The notes: generated from the sequence alone by a model not told the origin. 64,000 nt of DNA from Nocardiopsis mwathae (GCF_014201195.1 NZ_JACHDS010000001.1:2976001-3040000), one strand, 5' to 3'. Counted from the first letter of the stretch, positions 51,029-60,162 are shown. Translations and numbers: made by a program.

Positions 51029-52540
51029 GTGAGCACGTCGCTGTCAGTCATAACGGAGTCCCCCAGTTCGCTCGACGCCGACGCTGTAGTCGTCGGATAC
51101 CACTCCGGCCCCGAGGGGCCGGAGCCCGCGTCGGGCGCTCACGGCCTCGACGCCGCCCTCCCCGGCGGCCTCGCCAAGACACTGTCGCTGCTGGGCGCCG
51201 GCGGCAAGCCCGAGGAGGTGCACACCTTCCCCTCCCAGGGAGCCGCCAAGGCCCCGGTCGTGATCGCGGTCGGACTGGGAGACGCCCCCGCCGACGGCAC
51301 GGCGATCGACCCCGATCTCCTCGCGCGCGCCGCCGGTGCCGCGCTGCGCGAGCGCGGGAAGCGGATCCGCGTCGGACTCGCGCTTCCCGCCGACACCGCC
51401 GAGCAGGCCGGTGCCGTCACGATCGGCGCCCTGCTCGGCGCCTACTCCTTCACCCGGTACCGCACGGGCGCACAGGACGCTCCGGTCCCGCTGGAGCTGT
51501 CCGTCGTCAGCGCCGCCGAAGGCGCGCCCGAGGCCGTCGTACGCGCCGAGATCCTCGCCGCGTCCACGAACCTCGCCCGCGACCTCGTCAACGCCGCCCC
51601 CGCCGACCTGGTCCCCGAGGACCTCGCCGGCGCGGCCGAGGAGGTCGCCCGCGAAACCGGCCTCAAGGTCGAGACGCTCGATGAGCGCGCCCTGGCCGAG
51701 GGCGGCTACGGCGGTCTGGTCGGCGTCGGCCAGGGGTCGAGCAACCCGCCGCGGCTGGTGCGCCTCTCCTACGGCCACCCCGAGGCGAGTCGGACGCTCG
51801 CCTTCGTCGGCAAGGGCATCACGTTCGACAGCGGCGGCCTGTCGCTGAAGCCGGCCGCGTCCATGGACTGGATGAAGTCCGACATGGGCGGGGCGGCGGC
51901 GGTGCTCGCCGCCATGCGCGGCATCGCGCTGCTCAAGCCGGCCGTGAACGTCATCGGCTACCTGGCGATCGCCGAGAACATGGTGAGCGGGAACGCGCAG
52001 CGCCCCTCCGATGTGATCTCGATCTACGGCGGCAAGACGGTCGAGGTGCTCAACACCGACGCCGAGGGGCGCCTGGTGATGGCCGACGCCCTGGTCCGGG
52101 CGCACGAGGACGAGCCGGACCTGATCGTCGACGTCGCCACCCTGACCGGAGCGCAGCTCGTCGCGCTGGGCACCCGCCTCTTCGCCGTGATGGCCAACGA
52201 CGACGCGGTGCGCGACGACATCGTCGCGCAGGCCGCGGCCGCCGGCGAGGCCTCCTGGCCGATGCCGCTCCCGGACCACCTGCGCAAGGGCCTGGACTCC
52301 ACCGTCGCCGACATCGCCAACGTGGCGGGCGAACGCTGGGGCGGCATGCTCAGCGCGGGCGTGTTCCTCAAGGAGTTCATCGCCGAGGGCCAGCGGTGGG
52401 CCCACATCGACATCGCCGGCCCGTCCTTCAACCAGGGCTCGCCCTTCGGGTACACCCCCAAGGGCGGCACCGGTTCGGCCACGCGCACCCTGGTGCGGCT
52501 CGCCGAATCGCTGGCAACCGACACGAACCGATCCGAATAG
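51029..52540 (+). CDS. pepA: Leucyl aminopeptidase (M17 family)
   Basis: A 503-residue cytosolic two-zinc aminopeptidase. The N-terminal macro-like domain (1-180) is followed by the catalytic domain with GKGITFDSGGLSLKP (metal-binding Asp and catalytic Lys), the MKSDMGGAAAVL helix, and the M17 signature NTDAEGRLVMADAL. ATP-independent peptide turnover is the usual role, and some members also bind DNA. GTG 51029 is preferred to the upstream GTG because the conserved part begins there and a TAGCAT box precedes it. Confidence 0.94.
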   Translation: MSTSLSVITESPSSLDADAVVVGYHSGPEGPEPASGAHGLDAALPGGLAKTLSLLGAGGKPEEVHTFPSQGAAKAPVVIAVGLGDAPADGTAIDPDLLARAAGAALRERGKRIRVGLALPADTAEQAGAVTIGALLGAYSFTRYRTGAQDAPVPLELSVVSAAEGAPEAVVRAEILAASTNLARDLVNAAPADLVPEDLAGAAEEVARETGLKVETLDERALAEGGYGGLVGVGQGSSNPPRLVRLSYGHPEASRTLAFVGKGITFDSGGLSLKPAASMDWMKSDMGGAAAVLAAMRGIALLKPAVNVIGYLAIAENMVSGNAQRPSDVISIYGGKTVEVLNTDAEGRLVMADALVRAHEDEPDLIVDVATLTGAQLVALGTRLFAVMANDDAVRDDIVAQAAAAGEASWPMPLPDHLRKGLDSTVADIANVAGERWGGMLSAGVFLKEFIAEGQRWAHIDIAGPSFNQGSPFGYTPKGGTGSATRTLVRLAESLATDTNRSE

Positions 52541-52552
52541 TTGAACAGTGCG

Positions 52553-52572
52553 GTCCCCGCGGACGCGGGGAC
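52553..52572 (+). terminator. Short hairpin after pepA
   Basis: GTCCCCGC-GGAC-GCGGGGAC, 8-bp arms, 13 bp after the pepA stop. It resembles a type I-E CRISPR repeat core, but it is single, so a terminator is more likely. Confidence 0.55.
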
Positions 52573-52722
52573 GACCCGGAAAAAGCGCGCGCGGCCGGAT
52601 GGGACACGCGTTCGGCCGCGTTGTGATGTCAGAAACTCGCAAAACCCAGATAGGACGTGCTCCCCGCTACCGCGGGGCCGAATCCGCGTCCATCGAAACC
52701 TGTAACAAGGAGTGTCCTTCCC

Positions 52723-54099
52723 GTGAGTGAGAGCGGCGGCACCTTCGACCTCGTCGTCCTGGGCGGCGGCAGCGGCGGATACGCGGCGGCGCTGCGCGCG
52801 GCCGAACTCGACATGAGCGTCGTCCTGATCGAGAAAGACAAGCTCGGCGGTACCTGCCTGCACAAGGGCTGCATCCCCACCAAGGCGCTGCTGCACTCCG
52901 CCGAGGTCGCGGACTCCGCCAAGGAGAGCGAGAAGTTCGGGGTCAAGGCGAGCTTCGACGGCGTCGACATGGCGGCCGTCCACAAGTACAAGGACAAGGT
53001 GGTCGGCGGCCTGCACAAGGGCCTGTCCGGGCTGGTCAAGGCCCGCAAGATCACCGTCGTCGAGGGTGAGGGCAAGCTCACCGGCGCCGACGAGGTCACC
53101 GTCGACGGCACGGTCTACAAGGGCCGCAACATCCTGCTCGCCACCGGTTCGCAGCCCAAGACCCTGGGGCTGGACATCGACGGCGAGAAGGTCATCACCA
53201 GCGACCAGGCACTGAAGTTCGAGCGCGTTCCCAAGTCCGTGGTCGTGCTCGGCGGCGGCGTCATCGGTGTGGAGTTCGCCAGCGTGTGGCGTTCCTTCGG
53301 CGCCGAGGTGACCATCGTCGAGGCCCTGCCGCACCTGGTCCCGGTCGAGGAGGAGTCCAGCTCCAAGCTGCTGGAGCGCGCGTTCCGCAAGCGGGGCATC
53401 TCCTATGAGCTGAACACCCCCTTCGAGAGCGTGAAGACCACCGACGCCGGTGTCGTCGTCACCCTCAAGGGCGGCAAGACGGTCGAGGCCGAGGTGCTGC
53501 TCGTCGCCATCGGCCGCGGCCCGGTCTCCGAGGGCCTGGGCTACGAGGAGGTCGGTGTCCGGCTGGAGCGCGGCTTCGTCCAGGTCGACGAGAACCTGCA
53601 CACCGGTGTCGGGCACATCTACGCGGTCGGCGACCTCATCCCGACCCTGCAGCTCGCCCACGTCGGCTTCGCCGAGGGCATCTTCGTCGCCGAGCACATC
53701 GCCGGGCTCAACCCGCCGGCCATCGACTACGACGGCGTTCCGCGGGTCACCTACTGCGAGCCGGAGGTCGCCTCGGTGGGCCTGACCTCGAAGGCCGCCG
53801 AGGAGCGCGGCTACGACATCGTCGAGATGAACTACAACCTCGGCGGCAACGGCAAGAGCCAGATCCTGCAGACGCAGGGTGCGATCAAGGTCATCGCCGA
53901 GAAGGACGGGCCGGTCCTGGGCGTGCACATGGTGGGCAGCCGCGTCGGCGAGCTCATCGCCGAGGGGCAGCTCATCTACAACTGGGAGGCGCTGCCCTCG
54001 GAGGTCGCGCAGCTCATCCACCCGCACCCGAGCCAGTCGGAAGCGCTGGGCGAGGCGCACCTCGCGCTCGCCGGCAAGCCGCTGCACGTCCACGACTGA
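52723..54099 (+). CDS. lpdA: Dihydrolipoyl dehydrogenase (E3)
   Basis: A 458-residue flavoprotein that reoxidises lipoyl groups of 2-oxoacid dehydrogenase complexes with NAD. The FAD motif is LGGGSGGYAAALRAAELD, the redox disulfide GGTCLHKGCIP, the NAD motif VLGGGVIGVEFASVW, and the C-terminal HPHPSQSEALGEA provides the active-site His-Glu pair of the partner subunit. The start is GTG 52723, with AAGGAG upstream. It directly precedes the E2 gene, separated by a hairpin. Confidence 0.96.
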   Translation: MSESGGTFDLVVLGGGSGGYAAALRAAELDMSVVLIEKDKLGGTCLHKGCIPTKALLHSAEVADSAKESEKFGVKASFDGVDMAAVHKYKDKVVGGLHKGLSGLVKARKITVVEGEGKLTGADEVTVDGTVYKGRNILLATGSQPKTLGLDIDGEKVITSDQALKFERVPKSVVVLGGGVIGVEFASVWRSFGAEVTIVEALPHLVPVEEESSSKLLERAFRKRGISYELNTPFESVKTTDAGVVVTLKGGKTVEAEVLLVAIGRGPVSEGLGYEEVGVRLERGFVQVDENLHTGVGHIYAVGDLIPTLQLAHVGFAEGIFVAEHIAGLNPPAIDYDGVPRVTYCEPEVASVGLTSKAAEERGYDIVEMNYNLGGNGKSQILQTQGAIKVIAEKDGPVLGVHMVGSRVGELIAEGQLIYNWEALPSEVAQLIHPHPSQSEALGEAHLALAGKPLHVHD

Positions 54100-54106
54100 C
54101 GCGGCG

Positions 54107-54136
54107 ACGGGGTGGGTCGGCCGCGACCCACCCCGT
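54107..54136 (+). terminator. Hairpin between lpdA and sucB
   Basis: Arms ACGGGGTGGGTCG (54107-54119) and its complement (54124-54136), loop GCCG, then TTTCTCG. It would reduce or end read-through from lpdA into the E2 gene, so the latter may have its own promoter or be partly attenuated. Confidence 0.7.
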
Positions 54137-54177
54137 TTCTCGCGTGTATCAACGCACGTCACTTCCAAGAGGAACCC

Positions 54178-55596
54178 ATGCCGACTTCCGTAACAGTGCC
54201 CGAGCTGGGCGAAAGCGTCACCGAGGCCACCGTCACCCAGTGGCTGAAGAAGGAGGGCGAAGCCGTCGAGGTCGACGAGCCGCTCCTTGAGGTCTCCACC
54301 GACAAGGTCGACACCGAGATCCCGTCGCCCGTGTCGGGTGTGCTGACCAGGATCGTCGTCGCCGAGGACGAGACCGTGGACATCGGCGCCGAGATCGCGA
54401 TCATCGGCGAGGCCGGTGACGTCCCGGCCGAGGGGGGCGCGCCTGAGGCCGAGAAGGCGGAGCCCGAGCCGACGCCCGAGCCCGCTCCGGAGCCCGAGTC
54501 GGCCCCGGTTCCCGCCGCCCCGGCGGCCCCCGCCGCCGAGGCTCCGGCGGCACCGGCCGCGCCCGCCGCGCCGCGTGCCAGCCGTGAGGACGCCACCCCG
54601 CCGGTCGACGTCGAGACCATCAGCGGCACCGGCCAGGTGTCGGGCACCGACGCGGTCACCGAGGCCTACGTGACCCCGCTGGTCCGCAAGCTCGCCGCCG
54701 AGCAGGGTGTGGACCTCAGCCGGGTGCAGGGCACCGGTGTGGGCGGCCGCATCCGCAAGCAGGACGTCCAGGAGGCGGCCCGTCGGCAGAAGGAGGCCGC
54801 ATCCGCGCCGGCCGCCGCTCCGGCTCCGGCCGCCGCCGCACCGAAGCGCACGGTCACCGTCGACACGACGCTGCGCGGCCGCACCGAGCAGATGTCCCGC
54901 CTGCGCCAGGGCATCGCCGAGCAGATGGCCGACTCGCTGCGTGTCTCCGCCGAGACCACCCAGGTGGTCGAGGTCGACGTCACCAACATCGCCCGGCTGC
55001 GCGGCGTGGCCGCCGAGCAGTTCGAGGCGCGCGAGGGCGTGGAGCTGGACTTCTTCCCGTTCTTCGCGCTGGCGGCCGTCGAGGCGCTGAAGTCGCACCC
55101 GAAACTCAACGCGGTCATCGACAGCTCGAACTACGAGGTCACCTACCACGCGATCGAGAACCTGGGCGTCTCCGTCGACACCGAGCGGGGCCTGCTCGCT
55201 CCGGTGATCAAGGACGCCGGGGACCTCAACCTGGGCGGTCTCGCCCGCAAGATCGCCGACCTCAGCGAGCGGGCGCACACCGGCCTGCTCAACCCGGACG
55301 AACTCAGCGGCGGGACGTTCACGCTGGCCGACACCAGCGGCTCCGGGGTGCTGTTCAACACCCCGATCATCAACCAGCCGCAGGTCGCCATCCTCGCTAC
55401 CGGTGAGGTCGTCAAGCGGCCGGTCGTGGTCGAGGACCCGGAGCTGGGCGAGGTCATCGCGGTGCGGTCGACGGTCTACTTCGCGCTGACGCACGACCAC
55501 CGCCTGATCGACACCGGCGACGCCGGCCGGTTCCTGCAGACCGTCAAGGAGCGCCTGGAAGAGGGCGCCTTCGAGGCGGAGCTGGGCCTGGCCTGA
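54178..55596 (+). CDS. sucB: 2-oxoacid dehydrogenase E2 (dihydrolipoamide acyltransferase)
   Basis: A 472-residue E2 enzyme. One lipoyl domain (1-78) carries the lipoylated lysine in VSTDKVDTE; an Ala/Pro/Glu-rich linker, a peripheral-subunit binding domain (about 160-200, VTPLVRKLAAEQGVDLSRVQGTG) and the catalytic domain (about 240-472, ending in ALTHDHRLIDTGDAGRFL with the active-site His) follow. The single lipoyl domain and succinyl-type core fit 2-oxoglutarate dehydrogenase; a broader acyl role cannot be excluded. ATG 54178 has AAGAGGAA upstream. LipB and LipA, encoded next, supply its cofactor. Confidence 0.9.
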   Translation: MPTSVTVPELGESVTEATVTQWLKKEGEAVEVDEPLLEVSTDKVDTEIPSPVSGVLTRIVVAEDETVDIGAEIAIIGEAGDVPAEGGAPEAEKAEPEPTPEPAPEPESAPVPAAPAAPAAEAPAAPAAPAAPRASREDATPPVDVETISGTGQVSGTDAVTEAYVTPLVRKLAAEQGVDLSRVQGTGVGGRIRKQDVQEAARRQKEAASAPAAAPAPAAAAPKRTVTVDTTLRGRTEQMSRLRQGIAEQMADSLRVSAETTQVVEVDVTNIARLRGVAAEQFEAREGVELDFFPFFALAAVEALKSHPKLNAVIDSSNYEVTYHAIENLGVSVDTERGLLAPVIKDAGDLNLGGLARKIADLSERAHTGLLNPDELSGGTFTLADTSGSGVLFNTPIINQPQVAILATGEVVKRPVVVEDPELGEVIAVRSTVYFALTHDHRLIDTGDAGRFLQTVKERLEEGAFEAELGLA

Positions 55597-55682
55597 GCCG
55601 CGGCCGCACCGTCCCGGCCCCGTCCGCAGCGCGCGCTGCGGGGCGGCGGCAGGGGCGGGCACGCGGACGCCCGCCACGGGCA

Positions 55683-55714
55683 GTGGGGCGGTACCCGATC
55701 GGGTACCGCCCCAC
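55683..55714 (+). terminator. Intrinsic terminator after sucB
   Basis: A perfect palindrome with 16-bp arms meeting at 55698/55699, followed by CTTTTA. It lies in the 338-bp gap between sucB and the next gene. The remainder of that gap has a small palindrome, TGGTGAT-CCCC-ATCACCA (55742-55759), and no gene. Confidence 0.85.
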
Positions 55715-55934
55715 CTTTTACCCCACCATTCACCATCCCCCTGGTGATCCCCATCACCAAAGGTCTCTCGGGCAGTGGCCCGGCCGCGGCTCGCGACACC
55801 CCGGTCGGCCCGACCCCCCGTTCGTCGCAGGGAGTCCCTTGCCCTGTACCCAAAGTAAGGCTCCGTGCGGTCGCGCGCAGGCGTTCGGCAGAACTCGGCA
55901 ATGATTTTTCGCCGCTCCGGGTACGTACAGTTGC

Positions 55935-56834
55935 ATGCGAATCGCGATCACAGGGGCGTCTGGCCTGGTCGGGACGGCCTTACGCCGTTCACTTGAGGTC
56001 GACGGGCATTCGGTGGTCCGTCTGGTCCGGCACACGTCGGCTTCCCCGCCGGGCCTTGTCGAGGCCCACTGGGATCCCGCCCGGGGCGAGGTCGAGACCG
56101 GCCCGCTGCGCGGCGTCGACGCGGTGGTCCACCTGGCCGGCGCGCCGATCGGCCCGGCCCGCTGGACACCGGAGTACAAGCAGCTGATCCAGGACAGCCG
56201 GGTACTGGGTACCCGCACCCTGTGCGCGGCGCTGGCCGATATGGACAAGCCACCGTCGCGGCTGCTGTCGGCCTCGGCCATCGGCTACTACGGCGCCACC
56301 GGGGATACGGCCGTCGACGAGGACGCCCCGCACGGGGAGGGTTTCCTCGCCGAGGTCACGACGGCCTGGGAGGCCGCCGCCACCCCGGCCGAGGAGAGCG
56401 GGATCTCCGTCGCCTACCTGCGCAGCGGCGTGGTGCTGTCGGTCGAGGGCGGGCTGCTGGGCAAGATCCTCCCGCTCTTCCGGATGGGGCTGGGCGGCCG
56501 CCTCGGCGACGGCCACCAGTACATGAGCTGGATGTCCATCGCCGACGAGGTGGCGGCGATCCGGTTCCTGCTGGAGCGCCCGGAGATCACCGGCCCGGTC
56601 AACCTGTGCGCGCCCGAGCCGGTCACCAACGCCGAGTTCACCGCGGCCCTGGGCCGTGCGCTGCACCGCCCGGCGGTCCTGCCGGTCCCCGAGTTCGCGA
56701 TGAGGTGGGCGATGGGCGAGTTCGCCGATGAGGCCGCGCTGATCGACCAGCGCGTGCTCCCTCGGCGCCTGCTGGAGGCCGAGTACCCGTTCCGGCACGC
56801 CGACCTCGACACTGCGCTGGCCGACATCCTGTGA
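55935..56834 (+). CDS. TIGR01777-family NAD-dependent epimerase-like protein
   Basis: A 299-residue short-chain dehydrogenase-like protein of the YfcH/SULA-related group. The nucleotide motif is ITGASGLVGTALRRSL (residues 4-19), and SASAIGYYGATGD holds the family YYG motif. The C-terminal DUF1731 region includes FAMRWAMGEFADEAALIDQRVLPRRL. The biochemical role is unknown; it is often linked to cell division or light-related genes in other bacteria. ATG 55935 lies 7 nt after TACGTA, a near-consensus leaderless arrangement. Confidence 0.85.
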   Translation: MRIAITGASGLVGTALRRSLEVDGHSVVRLVRHTSASPPGLVEAHWDPARGEVETGPLRGVDAVVHLAGAPIGPARWTPEYKQLIQDSRVLGTRTLCAALADMDKPPSRLLSASAIGYYGATGDTAVDEDAPHGEGFLAEVTTAWEAAATPAEESGISVAYLRSGVVLSVEGGLLGKILPLFRMGLGGRLGDGHQYMSWMSIADEVAAIRFLLERPEITGPVNLCAPEPVTNAEFTAALGRALHRPAVLPVPEFAMRWAMGEFADEAALIDQRVLPRRLLEAEYPFRHADLDTALADIL

Positions 56835-56983
56835 GCCGACCGGCGGATGCCGACCGGAGTCGGCCGAGGGATCGTGTGGCCGCGGCGAACACGCCGCGGA
56901 GCGGTGTTATTCCGTTGATCCTGCGGTGGAACGGTGTCCGGGACGTGCCCTATCCGACATCGCCCGCACGGCCCTGCGGGACA

Positions 56984-56989
56984 TAAGGT
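56984..56989 (+). promoter_or_regulatory. -10 box of lipB
   Basis: TAAGGT, exactly 7 nt before ATG 56997, with no ribosome binding site; fits a leaderless transcript. Confidence 0.55.
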
Positions 56990-56996
56990 GGGATGT

Positions 56997-57719
56997 ATGA
57001 GTGAGCTCGTCTTCGCCCGGCTCGGTGACGCCCCGGTCCCCTACCACCGGGGGTGGGACCTGCAGAAGCGGATCCACGAGAGCCGGGTGGCCGACCGGAT
57101 CGGCGACACCGTCCTGATGCTGGAGCACGAGCCCGTGTACACGGCCGGAAAGCGCACCGGAAAGTGGGAGCGGCCGTCGGCCGACCCCGGAGCCCCCGTC
57201 GTCGACATCGACCGCGGAGGAAAGATCACCTGGCACGGCCCCGGGCAGCTCACCGTCTACCCGATCGTGAAGCTCGCGGACCCCATCGACGTGATCGCCT
57301 ACGTGCGCATGCTGGAGGAGGCGATCATCCGCACCATCGCGGAGTTCGGGCTCGTCGGCGAGCGCGTCGAGGGACGCACGGGGGTGTGGCTCGACGCCGA
57401 CCCCGAGCGGGGCCTGGCCGAGCGCAAGATCGCGGCCATCGGGTGCCGGATCGCCCGCGGCGTGGGGATGCACGGGTTCGCCCTCAACTGCGATAATGAC
57501 TTGTCCTGGTTCGACCGGATCGTCCCGTGCGGGATCTCCGATGCCGGAGTCACGTCGATCTCCCGCGAGCTGGGGCGGGACGTACGAGTGGCCGACGTGC
57601 TGACGATCACCGAGCGGCACCTGGCCGCGGTTCTCGATGCTCCGACCTACAGCCACCACGACGGCGTCCCCGGACTCGCCGAGCCGGAGTCGGCAGAGCC
57701 CGCCGCGGCCGCCGTCTGA
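56997..57719 (+). CDS. lipB: Octanoyl-[acyl carrier protein]:protein N-octanoyltransferase
   Basis: A 240-residue transferase that moves octanoate from acyl carrier protein to lipoyl domains. The family signature is GGKITWHGPGQLTVYP (about residues 74-89), the catalytic cysteine lies in IVPCGISDAGVTS (about 174-186), and a conserved lysine is in ERKIAAIGCRI. A 20-residue Ala/Glu tail ends it. A TAAGGT box precedes ATG 56997. lipA follows after 58 bp, giving the usual lipB-lipA unit. Confidence 0.95.
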   Translation: MSELVFARLGDAPVPYHRGWDLQKRIHESRVADRIGDTVLMLEHEPVYTAGKRTGKWERPSADPGAPVVDIDRGGKITWHGPGQLTVYPIVKLADPIDVIAYVRMLEEAIIRTIAEFGLVGERVEGRTGVWLDADPERGLAERKIAAIGCRIARGVGMHGFALNCDNDLSWFDRIVPCGISDAGVTSISRELGRDVRVADVLTITERHLAAVLDAPTYSHHDGVPGLAEPESAEPAAAAV

Positions 57720-57777
57720 CCCCGCACGAGCATCACAACGACCTCCCCAGTGTGGATGAGGAAAGGAAGGGCCCGCG

Positions 57778-58734
57778 TTGACCGTCGCTCCTGAGGGCCG
57801 CAAGCTGCTGCGCATCGAGGCGCGCAACAGCGAGACCCCCATTGAGAAGAAGCCGCCGTGGATCAAGATCAAGGCGAAGATGGGGCCGGAGTACTCCGAG
57901 CTGCACTCGCTGGTGAAGCGCGAAGGCCTGCACACGGTCTGCCAGGAGGCGGGCTGCCCGAACATCTATGAGTGCTGGGAGGACCGCGAGGCGACCTTCC
58001 TCATCGGCGGCGACCAGTGCACGCGGCGCTGCGACTTCTGCCAGATCGCCACGGGCAAGCCGACCGCGCTGGACCGCCGTGAGCCGCTGAAGGTCGCCGA
58101 GTCGGTCCGCACCATGGAGCTGAAGTACGCCACGGTCACCGGCGTCGCCCGCGACGACCTCGACGACGGCGGTGCGTGGCTGTACGCCGAGACGGTCCGC
58201 AAGATCCACGAGCTCAACCCCGGCACCGGTGTCGAGCTGCTGATCCCGGACTTCAACGCCGACCCCGACCAGCTGGCCGAGGTGTTCGGGTCGCGCCCGG
58301 AGGTGCTGGCGCACAACATCGAGACGGTGCCGCGGATCTTCAAGCGGATCCGCCCCGGCTTCCGCTATGAGCGCTCACTGGACGTCATCACCCGGGCCCG
58401 CGCCGACGGGCTGGTGACCAAGTCCAACCTGATCCTGGGCATGGGCGAGGAGCGCGAGGAGATCTCCCAGGCGATGCGCGACCTCCATGAGGCCGGGTGC
58501 GACCTGCTGACGATCACCCAGTACCTGCGCCCGTCCAAGCTGCACCACCCGATCGACCGGTGGGTCAAGCCGCAGGAGTTCGTGGAGCTGGGGAAGGAGG
58601 CCGAGGAGATCGGCTTCGCCGGTGTCATGTCGGGCCCGCTGGTGCGCTCCTCCTACCGCGCCGGCCGGCTGTACCGGCAGGCCGTCGAGAAGCGCGAGCA
58701 GGAAGCGGTCTCGGGCGCCACCGTGCACGCCTAG
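57778..58734 (+). CDS. lipA: Lipoyl synthase (radical SAM)
   Basis: A 318-residue radical SAM enzyme that inserts two sulfur atoms into octanoyl groups. The auxiliary cluster cysteines are in [15 protein letters not shown], the radical SAM cluster in [13 protein letters not shown], and the conserved RSSYRAG near the C-terminus binds the auxiliary cluster. The start is TTG 57778, preceded by GGAAGGG. It works with LipB to lipoylate the E2 subunit encoded upstream and depends on Fe-S carriers such as ErpA. Confidence 0.96.
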   Translation: MTVAPEGRKLLRIEARNSETPIEKKPPWIKIKAKMGPEYSELHSLVKREGLHTVCQEAGCPNIYECWEDREATFLIGGDQCTRRCDFCQIATGKPTALDRREPLKVAESVRTMELKYATVTGVARDDLDDGGAWLYAETVRKIHELNPGTGVELLIPDFNADPDQLAEVFGSRPEVLAHNIETVPRIFKRIRPGFRYERSLDVITRARADGLVTKSNLILGMGEEREEISQAMRDLHEAGCDLLTITQYLRPSKLHHPIDRWVKPQEFVELGKEAEEIGFAGVMSGPLVRSSYRAGRLYRQAVEKREQEAVSGATVHA

Positions 58735-58779
58735 GACCGGCCGTCCGATCCATCCGATCCGGACACAACGTGACCAAGC

Positions 58780-58808
58780 TGAAACGGCGGCCCTCGGCCG
58801 CCGTTTCA
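58780..58808 (+). terminator. Terminator of lipA
   Basis: 13-bp arms (TGAAACGGCGGCC, 58780-58792, and its complement 58796-58808) with a 3-nt loop, 46 bp after the stop. Confidence 0.75.
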
Positions 58809-58829
58809 CGTTCGCTCTCCCACGACACA

Positions 58830-58835
58830 TATCCT
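58830..58835 (+). promoter_or_regulatory. -10 box of the DUF4191 gene
   Basis: TATCCT, exactly 7 nt before ATG 58843, with no ribosome binding site; fits a leaderless transcript starting downstream of the lipA terminator. Confidence 0.55.
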
Positions 58836-58842
58836 GGACACC

Positions 58843-59574
58843 ATGGCGAAGAAGCCCAAGGACAACAACACATCCCCGGCCACCGATGCCAAGGGCAAGG
58901 GCGGGGCGGAGAAGCCGCCCGGCAGGTTCAAGCAGATCGGCATGGTCGCCAAGGTCGTGCACCGGCAGAGCCCGAAGAGCATCCCGATCGCCGTCGGGAT
59001 CTTCGTCGGTGTACTGGCGCTCTGCGTCCTGGGGGGCTACCTCACCGGGGGATGGCTGTACTGGATCACCCTGGGCCTGCCCGTCGGCTTCCTCGCCGGG
59101 TTCATCTTCTTCACCCGCTCCGCCCAGCGGATCCAGTACCAGCTGCTCGACGGCCGCCTGGGCGCCGGGATGGCCGTGCTGGACAACATGCGCGGCGACT
59201 GGACGGTCGAGCCGGGTGTCGCCGCCAACCGGCAGATGGACATCGTGCACCGCGCGGTGGGCCGCCCGGGCATCGTGCTCGTGGGTGAGGGCGACCCGGC
59301 ACGGCTGCGCGGCCTGATCGCCGGCGAGAAGAAGCGGGTCGCGCGCGTCGCCTACAACACCCCGATCTACGACCTCACGGTCGGCAACGGCGACGACCAG
59401 GTGCCCGTCTCGAAGCTGCAGCGGCACGTCATGAAGCTGCCGCGCAACCTCGACAAGGCCGAGGTCGCCGAGCTGCGCTACCGGCTGCGGGCCCTTCCCG
59501 CCGCCGTGCAGATGCCCAAGGGGCCGATGCCCAAGGGTCTGAAGATGCCCAAGGGCCCCAAGGCCCAGGGCTGA
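58843..59574 (+). CDS. DUF4191 membrane protein
   Basis: A 243-residue protein found beside lipA in many actinobacteria. A Lys-rich N-terminal tail (1-35) precedes two membrane helices (about 48-68 and 72-92), then a soluble C-terminal domain (LLDGRLGAGMAVLDNMRGDWTV...) and a basic Met/Pro/Lys tail with repeated MPKGP. No function is known; the constant linkage to lipA suggests, but does not prove, a role near lipoate metabolism. Confidence 0.85.
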   Translation: MAKKPKDNNTSPATDAKGKGGAEKPPGRFKQIGMVAKVVHRQSPKSIPIAVGIFVGVLALCVLGGYLTGGWLYWITLGLPVGFLAGFIFFTRSAQRIQYQLLDGRLGAGMAVLDNMRGDWTVEPGVAANRQMDIVHRAVGRPGIVLVGEGDPARLRGLIAGEKKRVARVAYNTPIYDLTVGNGDDQVPVSKLQRHVMKLPRNLDKAEVAELRYRLRALPAAVQMPKGPMPKGLKMPKGPKAQG

Positions 59575-59591
59575 GCTCCCGCATATCGGCG

Positions 59592-59640
59592 GACGTGTGG
59601 GGCCCGCCGGTCGGTGACCGACCGGCGGGCCCCACACGTC
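59592..59640. terminator. Bidirectional hairpin between the DUF4191 and RDD genes
   Basis: Perfect 24-bp arms (59592-59615 and 59617-59640) around a single central base, 17 bp after the DUF4191 stop and 62 bp before the convergent RDD stop. Confidence 0.85.
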
Positions 59641-59702
59641 TCTGTGTCTCGGGTGTGTCGGCCGCGTGTCGTGTTCCCACGCGGCGACGCGGGCCGAGCG
59701 GT

Positions 59703-60149
59703 TCAGTAGCGCCGGCTCACGGTTCCTGCGGCGCGGTCGTGCAGGCCGCGCATGTCGCGGTCATGGACGACGGCGGGGACCACCAGGCACAGCAGCGCGG
59801 TGCGCACCACCATCGCGACGGGCCAGGGCAGGTCGCGCTCGCCGGTCGACGCGATGCCCACGCCCACGACGCGCTTGCCCACGGTGGTGCCGATGAGGGT
59901 GAGCAGGACGATGTTGTAAACGGCGAAGACGGCGAGCGCGAGGCCGGCGACGCTGTTGGCGGCCTCGGGGTCGGCCGGGGACACCCCGGTGGCCATGGAC
60001 ACCACGCCCAGGCACAGCATCCAGTCCAGGAACACCCCCACCAGCCGCCGCCCGATGCCGGGCACCGAGCCCGGCCCTTCCTCCGGCATGCCCAGCCGGT
60101 TACCCCGGTAGCGGAACTCCACCTCGTCCGCGCCGCCCATGTTTCCCAT
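59703..60149 (-). CDS. RDD-family membrane protein
   Basis: A 148-residue protein with three hydrophobic helices. The RDD signature appears as IGRRLVGVFLDWMLCLGVV (Arg-Arg, then Asp) and the later IGTTVGKRVVGVGI and GLHDRAAGT. The family may act in transport; the role is unknown. ATG 60149 lies 7 nt after a TAACGT box, and the frame upstream of it is low complexity. It is convergent with the DUF4191 gene and divergent from glnA. Confidence 0.88.
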   Translation of the reverse strand: MGNMGGADEVEFRYRGNRLGMPEEGPGSVPGIGRRLVGVFLDWMLCLGVVSMATGVSPADPEAANSVAGLALAVFAVYNIVLLTLIGTTVGKRVVGVGIASTGERDLPWPVAMVVRTALLCLVVPAVVHDRDMRGLHDRAAGTVSRRY

Positions 60150-60156
60150 GGTGACA

Positions 60157-60162
60157 ACGTTA
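60157..60162 (-). promoter_or_regulatory. -10 box of the RDD gene
   Basis: TAACGT on the minus strand, exactly 7 nt before ATG 60149, with no ribosome binding site; fits a leaderless transcript. Confidence 0.55.

Noticed and set aside
52549-52680. Short CRISPR array after pepA
   Set aside because: Two repeat-like hairpins lie about 107 bp apart and differ in sequence; array spacing would be about 61 bp and repeats near identical. No cas genes are present.
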